Assembly (NCBI GenBank): GCA_015680685.1 | Contig: MNCI01006809.1 | Location: 12,329 to 46,789 of the forward strand | DNA length: 34,461 bases | Direction of reading: 5' to 3' | Source: Gnetum montanum | Taxonomy: Eukaryota; Streptophyta; Gnetopsida; Gnetales; Gnetaceae | Shown: in pieces, positions 10,015 through 19,281 of the stretch | Position numbering within the stretch: the stretch's first letter is position 1 | How the letters are laid out: each line of letters begins with the position of its first letter | Translations under genes and position numbers: made by a program | Notes under the pieces: generated by a model | Told to the model about the DNA's origin: nothing | The model's database searches: none | What the model saw: only the letters and a program-made list of their open reading frames with translations

Positions 10015-10068
10015 GATATCACGTACGTGATATCGCAGCCTTCCACGTGATATCGTGTACATGATCTC
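10015..10068 (+). promoter_or_regulatory. GATATC palindrome ladder in U3
   Basis: GATATC occurs at 10015, 10029 and 10049, with a decayed GATCTC at 10063, giving steps of 14, 20 and 14 bases. Most sites sit in the middle of longer palindromes built of alternating purine-pyrimidine flanks. The ladder ends about 20 bases before the TATA box. The same arrangement, with more units, is in the other two LTRs of the window. A role as a binding array is inferred from position and conservation only. Confidence 0.6.
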
Positions 10069-10086
10069 ACGGCCTACCTCATTGCC

Positions 10087-10094
10087 TATAAATA
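10087..10094 (+). promoter_or_regulatory. LTR TATA box
   Basis: TATAAATA, preceded by CATTGCC. The same box is found at 18986 and 33530 at the same place in the related LTRs. It should direct transcription of element RNA starting some 25-35 bases downstream. Confidence 0.75.
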
Positions 10095-10814
10095 AGATGT
10101 AGGCACACTTGGTTTGCATAGTTAGTCTTAGTCCCTTACCCAAACTCTTGCCTTTTCTCCTTCTCAGAGTTAGAATTATTTCTGTGTGCCTACAGTAGGA
10201 TTCATAAAGTGAATAGATCTTTATTCGAGCATTGTGTACCTGAGCATACCTTGTGTACGACAATAGAGACAAACTTTGTGATAAACCTTACAACATTTAG
10301 AATAGATTAATTAATGTTAATTACTATTACTTAATTCTTTTCTTAGTGAATTAATGATTCTTTCTCATCCTACAACTCTCCTAAGTAAGAACACATAGTA
10401 TGATCACTTCAAGCATGTGTGTAACACTTGATAACCCAGTAACAATTAGCGTTTGGTAATCCTAGTAGTGTTGCACTAGTTCAGCATGTGTACGACAAGT
10501 GAGAATGGATATTGGTGTTAGGATCAGTCAGAGCCTAGTTAATAAGTAGTCAAATTAAATTAGTTACTTAGTTATCTCTCTCCTCCCTTATTAGTAGCAG
10601 GACATAAAAACATAAAAAGTATAAAAATCATGTGCCTCAAGTTTACTTAACCATACAATCGTGACATACAAGTAAGCTTGGGAAGACAACAAGCAATCAA
10701 CCCATTCTTGTTCAACAAAGGCACATAAGCACTTAGTCCTTGGAATTCAACCATATCATGTGTGGATGCTCATATTTGTATGGTTGATCATAGGGTTTCT
10801 TTGCTGTTCATCAT

Positions 10815-10834
10815 TTGCATCGTTGCCAGGGACG
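10815..10834 (+). promoter_or_regulatory. Primer-binding site, tRNA-Asp-like
   Basis: The sequence TTGCATCGTTGCCAGGGACG starts one base after the LTR. It resembles the complement of the 3' end of plant tRNA-Asp (TGGCGCCGTTGCCGGGGAT). Most mismatches are C-to-T or G-to-A. A better preserved version, with TGGCATCG, follows the LTR at 34264. tRNA-Asp priming is a known habit of Athila/Tat elements. Confidence 0.8.
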
Positions 10835-10951
10835 TCATTGTTTGTGCACTAACTAGAACATACGAAATCTTTCACATCATTGAAATGAACCCTTGGGATT
10901 GGTTAAAGAAAAATAATAAATAATAATACATTCCACATTGAATAGACAATC

Positions 10952-11224
10952 ATGTTCCCTTCTTCATACGAAAGTGTTTCACTGCCTAAGTCTGATACAG
11001 GGAACAATCAGGGGCATAGTACACAAGATAATTTGCTAATCCCTCAATAGTTTCATGTGGTATATGTTCATCCAGATGAAATGCACCAAACTTTACCTTT
11101 ATCCTCCACCAGGATGAACAACTACATTGGCGAGATTTACAAGGTAACATAGTGTTACCTCTTGATTGCTATGTCCCGGACATGCTTCTTTGTGATCTCA
11201 CATGAATTGGTATGTAGCACTTAT
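10952..11224 (+). pseudogene. Possible start of gag, degenerate
   Basis: An ATG at 10952 opens a frame of 32 codons that begins MFPSSYESVS. It is followed by a stop and further coding-like text with FHVVYVHPDEMHQ and MNNYIGEIYKV. It lies about 120 bases after the primer-binding site, where Gag would start. The link to the next block needs a frame change, so the true start codon is not certain. Confidence 0.4.
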
Positions 11225-11937
11225 AGGCAGAGTATGTTGTGCATGATCATGACTTGAGAGAGTATCAACCCATGGAGGCACAACATCAAAGAGATTTACA
11301 ATAGGAGAGACATCATGAATCCATGAAGTGAAAGTTGTCGTAGAATGTCCCACATATCCTAAGCAAAAATGAGGGTGGTGAACGTACCTCAAGTAGTCGC
11401 CTACAAAATGATGTTCCTCCCATTGACTTTAGTAAAGGGGTTGTGTATCAGAATATTTATTCAACTATCCATAACCCAGATTCTAGTACTGATAGATATA
11501 AAAGATCTAAAAAAGGAACACAAATAGATGACAAAGATCGTAACCACGATCGAGGCTGCGACCATCAAAGAGAAGAAAGCAGGCACCGACATGGTGACGG
11601 TCCTTCTTCTTCTTCACCTTCATTATCTCCTTCACCCTCTCCTTCAAGATCTAGACGTAGTCACAAAGAAAAAGACCATGAGGATAAGGGTAAGTGAAAT
11701 GAGAGTCATAGGAAAAATAGTCAAGAAAGGGGACAAGCGCACTCTAGAGAAACACACCGTGAAGGAAGGGAGAGTAGGGAACAACATAGGCATCATAGAC
11801 ACCATAGATGGGACGATCACAAGGAACCCCTACTCGCTACTCGAAGTATGCTAGACATAACTAAGGTTGTCAAAATCCCAACAAGGCACCAAAAAGATAG
11901 TAGGATTAAGAGATTAGACATGAACAACATCCCATGA
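11225..11937 (+). pseudogene. Gag N-terminal region with Arg/Ser-rich tract
   Basis: One frame covers this stretch with a few stops, including TGA at 11695 and at 11935. It is very hydrophilic, rich in His, Arg, Glu, Gln and Asp. At about 11605-11670 it has a run of Ser and Pro followed by SRSRRSHKEKDHEDKGK, which resembles the RS domains of splicing-factor-like proteins. Such charged N-terminal regions precede the capsid domain in some plant Gag proteins and could bind RNA or help localisation. That role is inference. The capsid core follows in another frame. Confidence 0.55.
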
Positions 11938-11954
11938 TTTGAAGTGACAACGGT

Positions 11955-12714
11955 GATCCTCAAAATCAACTACAAGCATTTCATGATGCATGTGCCTTAC
12001 AAAACATAGAAAGTGAATGGAAAAAACTTAAGTTTTCCCACAGACACTAGTCAAAGAAGCGAAGAGTTGGTACTAGTCCTTAGAACTGGAATCCATTCGT
12101 AGGTGGAGTACCATGTTAGAATTTTCCAACGATAAGTACCAAACATACTGCCAAGTGTTCAACCTATGAAAGAAAATCCAAGGATGGAAACAAGGAGGGA
12201 ATGAACCCTTGGATGCTACCATGGGCCGATATTATGCACTTTTACGTCATTTTCCTAGCCATGGTTATTCATAGAGGGATCAACTATGTCATCTTGTAGA
12301 TGGGATTAGGCATGAAACATGAAGAACCCTTGCAATGTATGCCCAAGGGAAGTTATTTGAGCTTAGGACCCATCAACTCCAAAGATTATTAGAGCAAGTT
12401 TCTAAAGAATAAGGTGAGCTAAGGAAAAGAGAGAGTGAGGAGGAATATAATAGAAATCCTTCCCTCCAAAAGAAGGGAGTAAGATTTTGTGAGGATGAAG
12501 AAGAGTCAACACTTGAAGAGATGGTGAATAGGAAAACTTTGCCCATTCAAAAACTTACATCGGAAGTATCAGCAAAGGTAGACCAAATGTGGGACTCCCT
12601 AGATAATAGATTTCAAACTACTCTCAAAGTAGTAGAAGAGTCTAGAGAGCAAGGTAGTGATCATGGAAAGAGGAAAAAGAGAGAAGCAGAATATGCATGT
12701 AACAAGGGTAAGGG
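11955..12714 (+). pseudogene. Gag capsid-like core
   Basis: This is the structural protein of the virus-like particle. The first part (frame starting 11955) gives DPQNQLQAFHDACALQNI and WKKLK. After one frameshift near 12030 the next frame gives FPQTLVKEAKSWY, then LESIRRWSTMLEFSNDKYQ and RYYALLRHFPSHGY, then an acidic and basic tail up to the assembly gap. The FPQTL-x-x-x-A-x-x-WY and I-x2-W-x3-L-x2-F patterns are the hallmark of the retrotransposon Gag fold. In-frame stops sit at 12272, 12320 and 12410 among others. The C-terminal end is lost in the run of Ns. Confidence 0.75.
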
Positions 12715-12957
12715 NNNNNNNNNNNNNNNNNNNNNNNNNNNNNNNNNNNNNNNNNNNNNNNNNNNNNNNNNNNNNNNNNNNNNNNNNNNNNNNNNNNNNN
12801 NNNNNNNNNNNNNNNNNNNNNNNNNNNNNNNNNNNNNNNNNNNNNNNNNNNNNNNNNNNNNNNNNNNNNNNNNNNNNNNNNNNNNNNNNNNNNNNNNNNN
12901 NNNNNNNNNNNNNNNNNNNNNNNNNNNNNNNNNNNNNNNNNNNNNNNNNNNNNNNNN
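12715..12957. other. Assembly gap of 243 N
   Basis: The gap falls in the C-terminal part of Gag, between a lysine-rich stretch and a proline-rich stretch. Any nucleocapsid zinc knuckle of this element could be hidden in it. Its real length may differ. Confidence 0.98.
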
Positions 12958-13366
12958 TGTTCCACAAACATACCATCCTTCTCATCTAACTGCACCTCTT
13001 CCACCCTTAACTCTATTACCACCTACTCCAACTATGTAGGGTGAAATCCCTACCTAGCCACAACAATGTAACCTGACAAGGGCTGTTAATCCTCAACCTA
13101 CTATTGGTTCTGACAACCGCATGAAGGAAAGACCTTTCTTTAGATCCAATAGTCCAACCAAGCCCTTGCAACCACAAGCAGCTGATTCTTCTATTGCCTC
13201 ATTATCACTTGAAGCTTCGAAGCTCCCTTCAACCCAAAAATCATGCTCAATGCATACAGTCATGTTAACTCATGCTGTCATCGATTTGATAAAAGCTAGC
13301 AATCTTCTTATGAAATTCTTTGATCCTAGGAGTCCTTTGATATATCAACAAATTGCTAAAAAATGA
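12958..13366 (+). pseudogene. Proline-rich Gag-protease linker
   Basis: The frame seen before the gap continues here with two early stops (13037 and 13052). It is Pro/Thr/Leu-rich at first, then Ser/Pro/Gln-rich (13121-13366). This is typical of the disordered linker between Gag and protease in plant Ty3/gypsy elements. The frame changes just before the protease active site. Confidence 0.5.
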
Positions 13367-13370
13367 GCCA

Positions 13371-13868
13371 TGCAAAGCTCTTCTGGATTTAGGTTCTAGT
13401 GTCAACTTGATTTATCAAGAAATGTACAAGGCCTAGAACTTGCCTCTGCTAAAAGAGAGTATCATTCATTTAGAGTTGGTCAACCAGTCCATCATTATCC
13501 TGTTGGGACTAGTGGAGGACATTGTCACCACTATTTGTGGGTGGTCATATCTAGCTAACTTCCTAGTGATTCAAATGAACAACAGTAAGGGGGACTTACC
13601 AACCATAATGGGAAGAGCATGGCTAAGCATAGTTGACGCATGCCTAGGAATCCATGATCTTTCCCTAGAAATATCAAAGGAAAATACATTTGGAAAGATC
13701 GAGAAGAAGAAAGTTCCATGCATTGCATACAGTGACACATGGTGTAATTACGTGCAGAAGTCATGGTTTGTGCAACGTTTAACATTGCCTACATGCAATC
13801 AGCATGCACAAGTGACTAATATACAAAGATGCCTGTATGTAGTAGTCATAAGACAACAAGGCACCTAG
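13371..13868 (+). pseudogene. Aspartic protease
   Basis: The enzyme would process the Gag-Pol polyprotein. The active-site segment reads CKALLDLGSSVNLIYQEMY, with the catalytic Asp codon at 13386. The DLG-x-S-x-NL form is the one usual in Athila/Tat-type elements. One stop (TAG, 13434) follows. From 13440 the frame stays open for 142 codons and includes GLVEDIVTTI, the flap-like region, and IMGRAWLSIVDACLGI, matching the ILGRPFL-x-T-x-x-A-x-I pattern of the C-terminal lobe. The Gly of GRP is kept but the Pro is Ala. A spacer with stops (13869-14018) leads into RT. Confidence 0.75.
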
Positions 13869-14018
13869 TGGCTAACAACTAATTAAGAGAGAAGTTCAAC
13901 TATATGCATGGAACCAACTGAGTGTTTGACTTACACTTACATCGATAGCATAGACACATTAGAGCAAGTCCATCACCAACTTCCAAGTCTTGACCTTGAA
14001 AATATCAACTAGGGGAAG

Positions 14019-15136
14019 TTGGAAATCCCTGATAAGTTTAAGCAAGGGCCCCTTGAGTTAAAACCATTACCCACTAGTATGGAATACACCTTTCTTAAAA
14101 ATGGAAAACTGGTAGTTATTAACGTGAAGCTTGCTCCTCAACAAAAGGAAAGACTGCTGAAGGTGATAAATAAATGGTCGAAAGCCTTCACTTGGTCATA
14201 TCCAAAATTAAATGGAATAGATCCTAGGATATGCCAACATAGAATTTACATTGACCCCTCCATGAAGCCTCGAAGACAACCACAGAGGTGATTGAACCCA
14301 AAGCTTAAGTAAGTGGTTAAGGAAGAAATTGTACAGCTTCTAAAAGCTGGGTTCATATACCCCATTGCTAATAGCGAATGGGTTAGTCCCTTAGTTATTG
14401 TGCCTAAAAAGGAGGTAAATAGAGGATGTGTATAGATTTTAGGCTATTGAATATGGCAACATTCAAAGACCACTTTTCATTGCCATTTGTAGACCAAGTC
14501 TTAGACACCATTATAGGGCATCACTACTATAGTTTTCTGCATGGGTATAGTGGGTACAACCAAATACAAATAGCCCCAGAAGACCAAGCCAAGACTATGT
14601 TCACTAGTCCTTAGGGAACATTTGCATACAAATAGATACTGTTTGGCTTGTGCAATGCCCCTATAACATTTTAATGAGTAGTTCTAAGCATATTCCAGCA
14701 GTAGATAGGAAACAGTGTGGAGGTCTTCATGGAAGACTTCTCCACCTACAAAGATATCTTTCATCAGGCCTTACACTGATTAGAGAAAGTATTAAAATGA
14801 TGTGTAGAAGCCAATTTAAGGCTCAACTGGTAGAAAAGCCATTTAATGGTCCAAGAAGGTGTAGTATTAGGGCATAAGATCTCAAAAATAGGGATAGAGG
14901 TAAACCATAAAAAGATCAAAGTTATCCAAGGAATTACCTATCAACCAGAAACTATAAAAGATATCTGATCATTCCTTGGACAGATTGGCTACTACAAATG
15001 CTTTATTGAGAACTTTTCTAAGGTTGCAAAACCATTGGTTGAACTAACAAAAAAGGACATACCTTTTGAATGGACCAAGAAATGCGAACTAGCTTTCCAA
15101 ACTTTAAAACAAAAGTTGGTAGAAACACCTATCCTA
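14019..15136 (+). pseudogene. Reverse transcriptase
   Basis: The N-terminal part (14019-14291) gives LELKPLPTSMEYTFL and HRIYIDPSMKPRRQPQR. Then come GFIYPIANSEWVSPLVIVPK, a 1-base loss near 14405, MCIDFRLLN, KDHFSLPFVDQVLD, GYSGYNQIQIAPEDQAKT, GTFAYK, LFGLCNAP and VVLGHKIS, the full run of RT blocks. The catalytic YxDD-like box reads FMEDF at 14726-14740, so the first Asp is Glu. In-frame stops lie at 14289, 14310, 14420, 14612, 14633, 14672, 14675, 14702, 14777, 14831 and 14966. The enzyme is dead. At least five of these stops fit CGA-to-TGA or TGG-to-TAG change at family-conserved Arg or Trp positions. Confidence 0.9.
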
Positions 15137-15535
15137 CAAGCTCCTAACTGGTCTAGGCCATTCCACATAATGACTGATGCATCCAAATATGCTTTAGGAG
15201 CCATACTTACATACTTAGATGATAAAAAACATCCTTTTTACATCCATTGTGCAAGTAGAAGTATTGTTGGTGCACAACTTAACTACACTACAACAGAGAA
15301 AGAATTAATGGCTATAGTGTTTGCACTAAAAAAATTTAGATACCATGTATTGGGCTATAAGGTATTCGTACACATGGATCATAGTGCAATAAGGTTTCTA
15401 ATGAATAAGCCAATGGTAAGCCCTCACATCATATGATGGCTTGTAATCTTACAAGAGTTCAATCTTACGATGATCGATTGTAAAGGCACCGAGAACGTAG
15501 TTGCTGATCATTTATCTTGGTTACGATGGGACAAC
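15137..15535 (+). pseudogene. RNase H domain
   Basis: This domain would remove the RNA strand during reverse transcription. The frame is open from 15035 to a TGA at 15434. It carries TDASKYALGAILTYLDDK (first catalytic Asp), NYTTTEKELMAIVFALKKF (catalytic Glu) and VHMDHSAIRFLM (next Asp). After the stop it continues with LQEFNLTMIDCKGTENVVAD and HLSWL. Only one RNase H is present, with no second Tat-type copy. The stop at 15434 replaces a conserved Arg (CGA to TGA). It joins RT through a connection segment containing KVAKPLVEL. Confidence 0.88.
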
Positions 15536-15639
15536 AAAGAGGATGAGTATCCAATTTTTGATTATTTCCTAGATGAACTCCTCTTTGCAGGTGTAGTGAA
15601 TAATCAATTAACCATGGAGACAAACTAGTATAGTAGCAT

Positions 15640-16974
15640 TCTCACCTATCTCCTTACACAACAAACACCACAAGGGTTTGATGCTAAAAATAGACAATAG
15701 TTTCTTCACCGAGCCAAGTATTTTATGGAAATCAATAGGAAACTTTACAAAGTATGTCCTAATGACTTGGTTTGATGGTGTGTTCCCGATGTAGATCAAC
15801 TGTGAGTTTTCCAAGATGCTCATGAGGGTCCCTGCGGAGGTCATTACACTGGGAGATGAATAGCCATTAAGATATTTCTTGTAGGATATTATTGGCCTAC
15901 ATTGTTCTAGGATGCCCATCATTTCATCCAATCTTGTGAGTGCTGTTAACATGATGGGGGATGACTGCTAGAATGGAGGATTTGCAACAATGAATTCAAC
16001 CTTTAGAACCCTTTGACATTTGGGGAATTGATTTTATGGGGCCAATTACACTAATGTCCAACAGAAAAGCTTATGTTATTGTTGCCGTTGATTACCTTAA
16101 AAAATGGGTAGAAGCAATTGTTGTTAAGGATTGTAAATCATCTATAGTTTCACAATTTTTTCAAAAACAAATTGTAAATAGGTTTATTGTGCCTCGTGCA
16201 CTTATTCTAGACAATGGTACACACATCACAGGTGTGACTTTTTGAAAATTAATGCAACGCTTAGGCGTTGAACACAAATTGACTACACCATATCACCTCC
16301 AAGTGAACAATCAAGATGAAGTCACCAATAGGGAGATTACAAAGATATTGACAAGAAACATTAGCAAGTTTAGGTGAGATTGGAACACTAAATTGAATGA
16401 TGCTCTTTGGACATATTGCTCCACATGGAAACTCCCTATTGGCTACTCTCCCTATGAGTTAGTATACAAAAAATTACCAATGCTTCCTATTGAAACTGAG
16501 CTCTGTACTCTATCCATGGCATGTGACCTCAACCTTGACCTTGATCTAGCACAAAAACAATGGTTGATGATATTTAACCTGGTAGATGAGAACTAATTAG
16601 CTGCGAGGTCATCTAACGAATTGCACAAGGCCTTCAATAAACAATGTTATGACCTAAGAATTAGAAAAGTTAAATATCAACTGGGAGATAAGGTTCTCTA
16701 CTGGAATCCCACACATGTGCCACAACGTACCAAATTTCAAATGTTGTGGGAAGAACCTTATGTCATCCATGCAACTTTTCCCTCAAGGGCCATGATGATA
16801 TACAAACCTGAGAGCCTGGATTGGAAACTACTGGTCAACGTCCAACAAACCAAACCTTTCCATGAGATTAGATTAGCCAATGCTTATACTACTTGTATTG
16901 GTGGACAACCTTGCTTGCTATTTAGGATCTCCTCCTTCCAACTTAGTCATGGGGGAGACAACCACCAATGCTAA
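15640..16974 (+). pseudogene. Integrase
   Basis: Integrase inserts the element DNA. The zinc-binding part has His at 15821 and 15842 and Cys at 15935 and 15944 (H-x6-H-x30-C-x2-C), but stops fall in and around it. After a frame change near 15975 the core follows: [11 protein letters not shown] (Asp, 16030), LDNGTH (Asp, 16210) and QDEVTNREI (Glu, 16318). That is D-x59-D-x35-E, so all three catalytic residues survive. Stops sit at 16243, 16375 and 16594. The C-terminal part gives LGDKVLYWN and WEEPYVIHA, the GPY/F-type module. No chromodomain follows. The protein ends at 16974. Confidence 0.88.
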
Positions 16975-18865
16975 CCATTCTAACTTAGTTAGCTCTTTTG
17001 TATTTTTTGTTTTATATATTTTTTTACACATTTTTTTTCAATTTTATTTATTTTTTGTTTTACACCATTGTTCACATTTTTTCCTATTTGTTTGTTTGAT
17101 TTACTTTCATTCGTCATACAATAAGTGCTCATGATGGTGGATTGTATCATAATAATGTTGATTGATAATGTTTGGTTTTTACCTCTAAATTATGATGTTG
17201 ATATTAAGATATGGTTCTTTTGATACAATAGGCAATGAGTCCACGTCACCCATTCACCCGTTCAACTCTATGTTCTCCCTTGGTTTTGGAATTGTACTAT
17301 CCCTTTTTCTAAATAAACTTATTAATGAATTGGTGGCTTGGTATTCTTCAAACCAAGGAAGGACTCAATGGATAAAAAGGGTGTGACTTCAAGGGAATTC
17401 AATGCATGTGTGTTGGCTATTCTTTTGGGTGCTTGGATGCTTTTCATGGGTTTTTTTGCCATTTTGCCATTGATTAATTATTAGAAAGCTGAGTGAATAA
17501 AAATAAGTCTTTACATGGTGTGGTTCTCATGCAAAAAAAAAAGAAGAGAAAAAGTGGGAATTCAAAGCACACCCCTTATACATAATAAAGCAATATGGGC
17601 TACAAGCACTAGTTATGGCACTGGAAAGACATGTTATCCATGCCTAAAAGTTCCCTCTAACTAAGGCCCTTTCTTGCTTCTTGCTTCTACATCTCGCTCT
17701 CCTTGGGATGGTGGTGACTCTTTGTGAAGGCATTCTTGTTACTTCAAAAGGATGGATTGGCGAAGTGTATTGATGCGAGGTCACTAAGTGTAGTTGGTTT
17801 GAGTCTAGATTTGGAATGAATTCTACTCAGTTACATTAACCATGACATAAAAACTAACTTTACACAACTTTGCTCTTGGGATTCCATTCCATTTCTATTC
17901 TCCATCTTTCTTTCCATTTTCCACCTCATTGCCAATTTTATGATTAGTCCATATCTTGGTTGATGCATTGTTCTTCCTTGGTAAAATCTTGTGGGTATGT
18001 TTTCTAACTCTTGCTTCCAAATGACATTCCTAGAGCCTACGAACTATTTGTTTTGTGGGTTTGTTAGGGAATAAAGGGCATGAGCCTGATTTAGGGATTA
18101 CCCACTAGCATTCCTTTTTGGTGCAATTGTTAAGTTCTTTTCCTTAAAAATTCTCTACAATCAACCATTTCTCATTTCATCCCCATCTTTGACATCTACT
18201 TTATTGGCGTTGCCATTGTTATTTTTCCCATCTTTCTTGTTCCTTATATTTTTCCATCTTATTGCTACCGGAGGTTTGCTCTTAGTTGTGGGGGCCCTAG
18301 CACAAATTTTCCAATATCTCCATTCTACTACTTGCCTAACCACTACACCTTGGGTAGTTATTAGTAATAATCCTCTAACCTAGTTTCTGTCATAACCACA
18401 ACCCAACCAATGTCCTTTATATCAAGGCAAGGTATCAATTGCATTGTGGCTTACTTATCCTTGCTCATTCATGACTGTGTTGTGTGTGCAGATGGTGATT
18501 ACATGAACTATGAATTGGAATAGGAGAAAGCACTTGGGATGGACTGGAGCTAGAACATTTATGCCGGGAACAAGTTTGGTCGCATGGCTATGGATAACCA
18601 ATGGAGGGTGCAATCTCGGCATTGGCAGCAACACATCTCATTTTCTTTACTCTCTCTTCAAGTTGTTAGATGAGTGTCTAGGTGTCATCTATGTACAGTG
18701 TTCACCACAAAGGGCATGAACACCAATGTTATAATATGTTTGTCAATCCATTCACTGGGCACTTTGAGTCTATTATTCCCTATTGCTGTTAGTTCTCATT
18801 TAGTCAATAATCCCATACCTTCCCAATATTTTGTAAGGAACTCGAGGATGAGTTTTCATTTAGTC
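16975..18865 (+). other. 3' spacer of the element, possible env-like relic
   Basis: About 1.9 kb separates integrase from the 3' LTR. It begins with a T-rich tract (17000-17080) and holds an A/G tract at 17534-17557. No retroelement domain is visible. A 64-codon frame at 18189-18383 is strongly hydrophobic over its first 40 residues, which could be a membrane segment. Some Athila elements carry an envelope-like gene here, but there is too little to claim one. Confidence 0.4.
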
Positions 18866-18874
18866 GTGGGAGTA
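18866..18874 (+). promoter_or_regulatory. Short polypurine tract
   Basis: GTGGGAGTA lies directly before the TG of the 3' LTR. A purine-rich primer for second-strand synthesis is expected exactly here. This one is short and partly decayed. Confidence 0.5.
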
Positions 18875-18885
18875 TGATGAGCCAT

Positions 18886-18967
18886 GATATCACATATGTG
18901 ATATCATGTACATGATATCATGTATGCGATATCATAGCCTTCCACACGATATCGCATACATGATATC
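18886..18967 (+). promoter_or_regulatory. GATATC palindrome ladder, six sites
   Basis: GATATC starts at 18886, 18900, 18914, 18928, 18948 and 18962, with steps of 14, 14, 14, 20 and 14. One site lies in the perfect 14-base palindrome ACATGATATCATGT (18910-18923). The unit is close to GATATC followed by eight alternating purine-pyrimidine bases. It ends about 20 bases before the TATA box. The extra 28 bases relative to the 5' LTR are two whole units. Confidence 0.65.
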
Positions 18968-18985
18968 GCAACCTGCCTCATTGCC

Positions 18986-18993
18986 TATAAATA
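18986..18993 (+). promoter_or_regulatory. TATA box of the 3' LTR
   Basis: TATAAATA at the position matching the 5' LTR TATA box. In the 3' LTR it could start transcripts running into the right flank. Confidence 0.6.
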
Positions 18994-19150
18994 AGAGGCG
19001 GGCACACTTGGTTTGCATAGTTAGTCTTAGTCCCTTACCCAAAATCTTGTCTTTTCTCCTTCTTAGAGTTAGAATTATTTCTACGTGCCCATAGTAGGAG
19101 TTATAAAGTGAACAGATCTTTATTTGAGCATTGTGTACCTGAGAACACCT

Positions 19151-19151
19151 N
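19151..19151. other. Single N marking a collapsed stretch
   Basis: The base left of the N aligns with about 10245 of the 5' LTR and the base right of it with about 10694. Roughly 440 bases of LTR are therefore missing at this point, either joined over by the assembly or truly deleted. Confidence 0.85.
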
Positions 19152-19276
19152 CCGATTGATCAACCCATTCTTGTTCCACAAAGGTGCATAAGCACTTAGT
19201 CCTTGGAATTTGACTGGATCATGCATGGACACTCGTATTCACATGGTTGAGCGTAGGGATACCTTGTTGCTCATCA

Positions 19277-19281
19277 ATTAG
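19277..19281 (+). repeat. Target-site duplication, right copy (ATTAG)
   Basis: An exact match to the five bases at 9999-10003. It shows that both LTR ends are original and came from one insertion. Confidence 0.9.

Larger units (their letters stand above)
10004..10813 (+). repeat. 5' LTR of the main element
   Basis: The LTR runs from TGATGAGCCATG to TGTTCATCA, 810 bases. It carries U3 GATATC palindromes (10015, 10029, 10049, with a decayed one at 10063), a TATA box at 10087 and a conserved transcribed segment containing TTAGTC, CCCTTACCC and AGAGTTAGAATTATTT. The end is followed at once by the primer-binding site. Compared with the 3' LTR it keeps a central section of about 440 bases (about 10246-10693) and lacks 28 bases of palindrome repeat. 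Confidence 0.93.
10004..19276 (+). mobile_element. Ty3/gypsy retrotransposon, Athila/Tat branch, inactive
   Basis: This is a complete-ended element of about 9.27 kb. It has two LTRs in the same direction, a tRNA-Asp-like primer-binding site, Gag, protease, RT, RNase H and integrase in that order, a 1.9-kb spacer, a short purine-rich tract and a 5-bp target-site duplication. The primer type, the DLG-type protease, the KDHF and YSGYNQI motifs in RT and the absence of a chromodomain after integrase point to the non-chromovirus Athila/Tat side of Ty3/gypsy. The LTRs differ at about 16 of about 170 aligned bases around the TATA and R region, counted by eye, so the insertion is old. Stops, frameshifts and a changed RT catalytic residue make it non-autonomous. 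Two assembly gaps (12715-12957 and 19151) lie inside it. Confidence 0.93.
18875..19276 (+). repeat. 3' LTR of the main element, internally shortened
   Basis: It opens with TGATGAGCCATG and closes with TTGCTCATCA. Its ends form an 8-base inverted repeat, TGATGAGC/GCTCATCA. At 402 bases it is half the length of the 5' LTR. The missing 440-base middle corresponds to the place of the single N at 19151. It has six GATATC sites, two more than the four positions of the 5' LTR. Many differences from the 5' copy are CG to TG or CA. Confidence 0.92.

Noticed and set aside
12599-13022. Minus-strand frames across the N run
   Set aside because: They are mostly unknown residues. They exist only because Ns contain no stop codons.
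15608-15952. 114-codon minus-strand frame
   Set aside because: It lies opposite the integrase zinc-binding region, whose family motifs are clear on the + strand.
18189-18383. Hydrophobic 64-codon frame as an env-like protein
   Set aside because: It has no signal peptide plus transmembrane layout that I could defend, and the opposite strand is also open. It is kept only as a remark in the 3' spacer entry.
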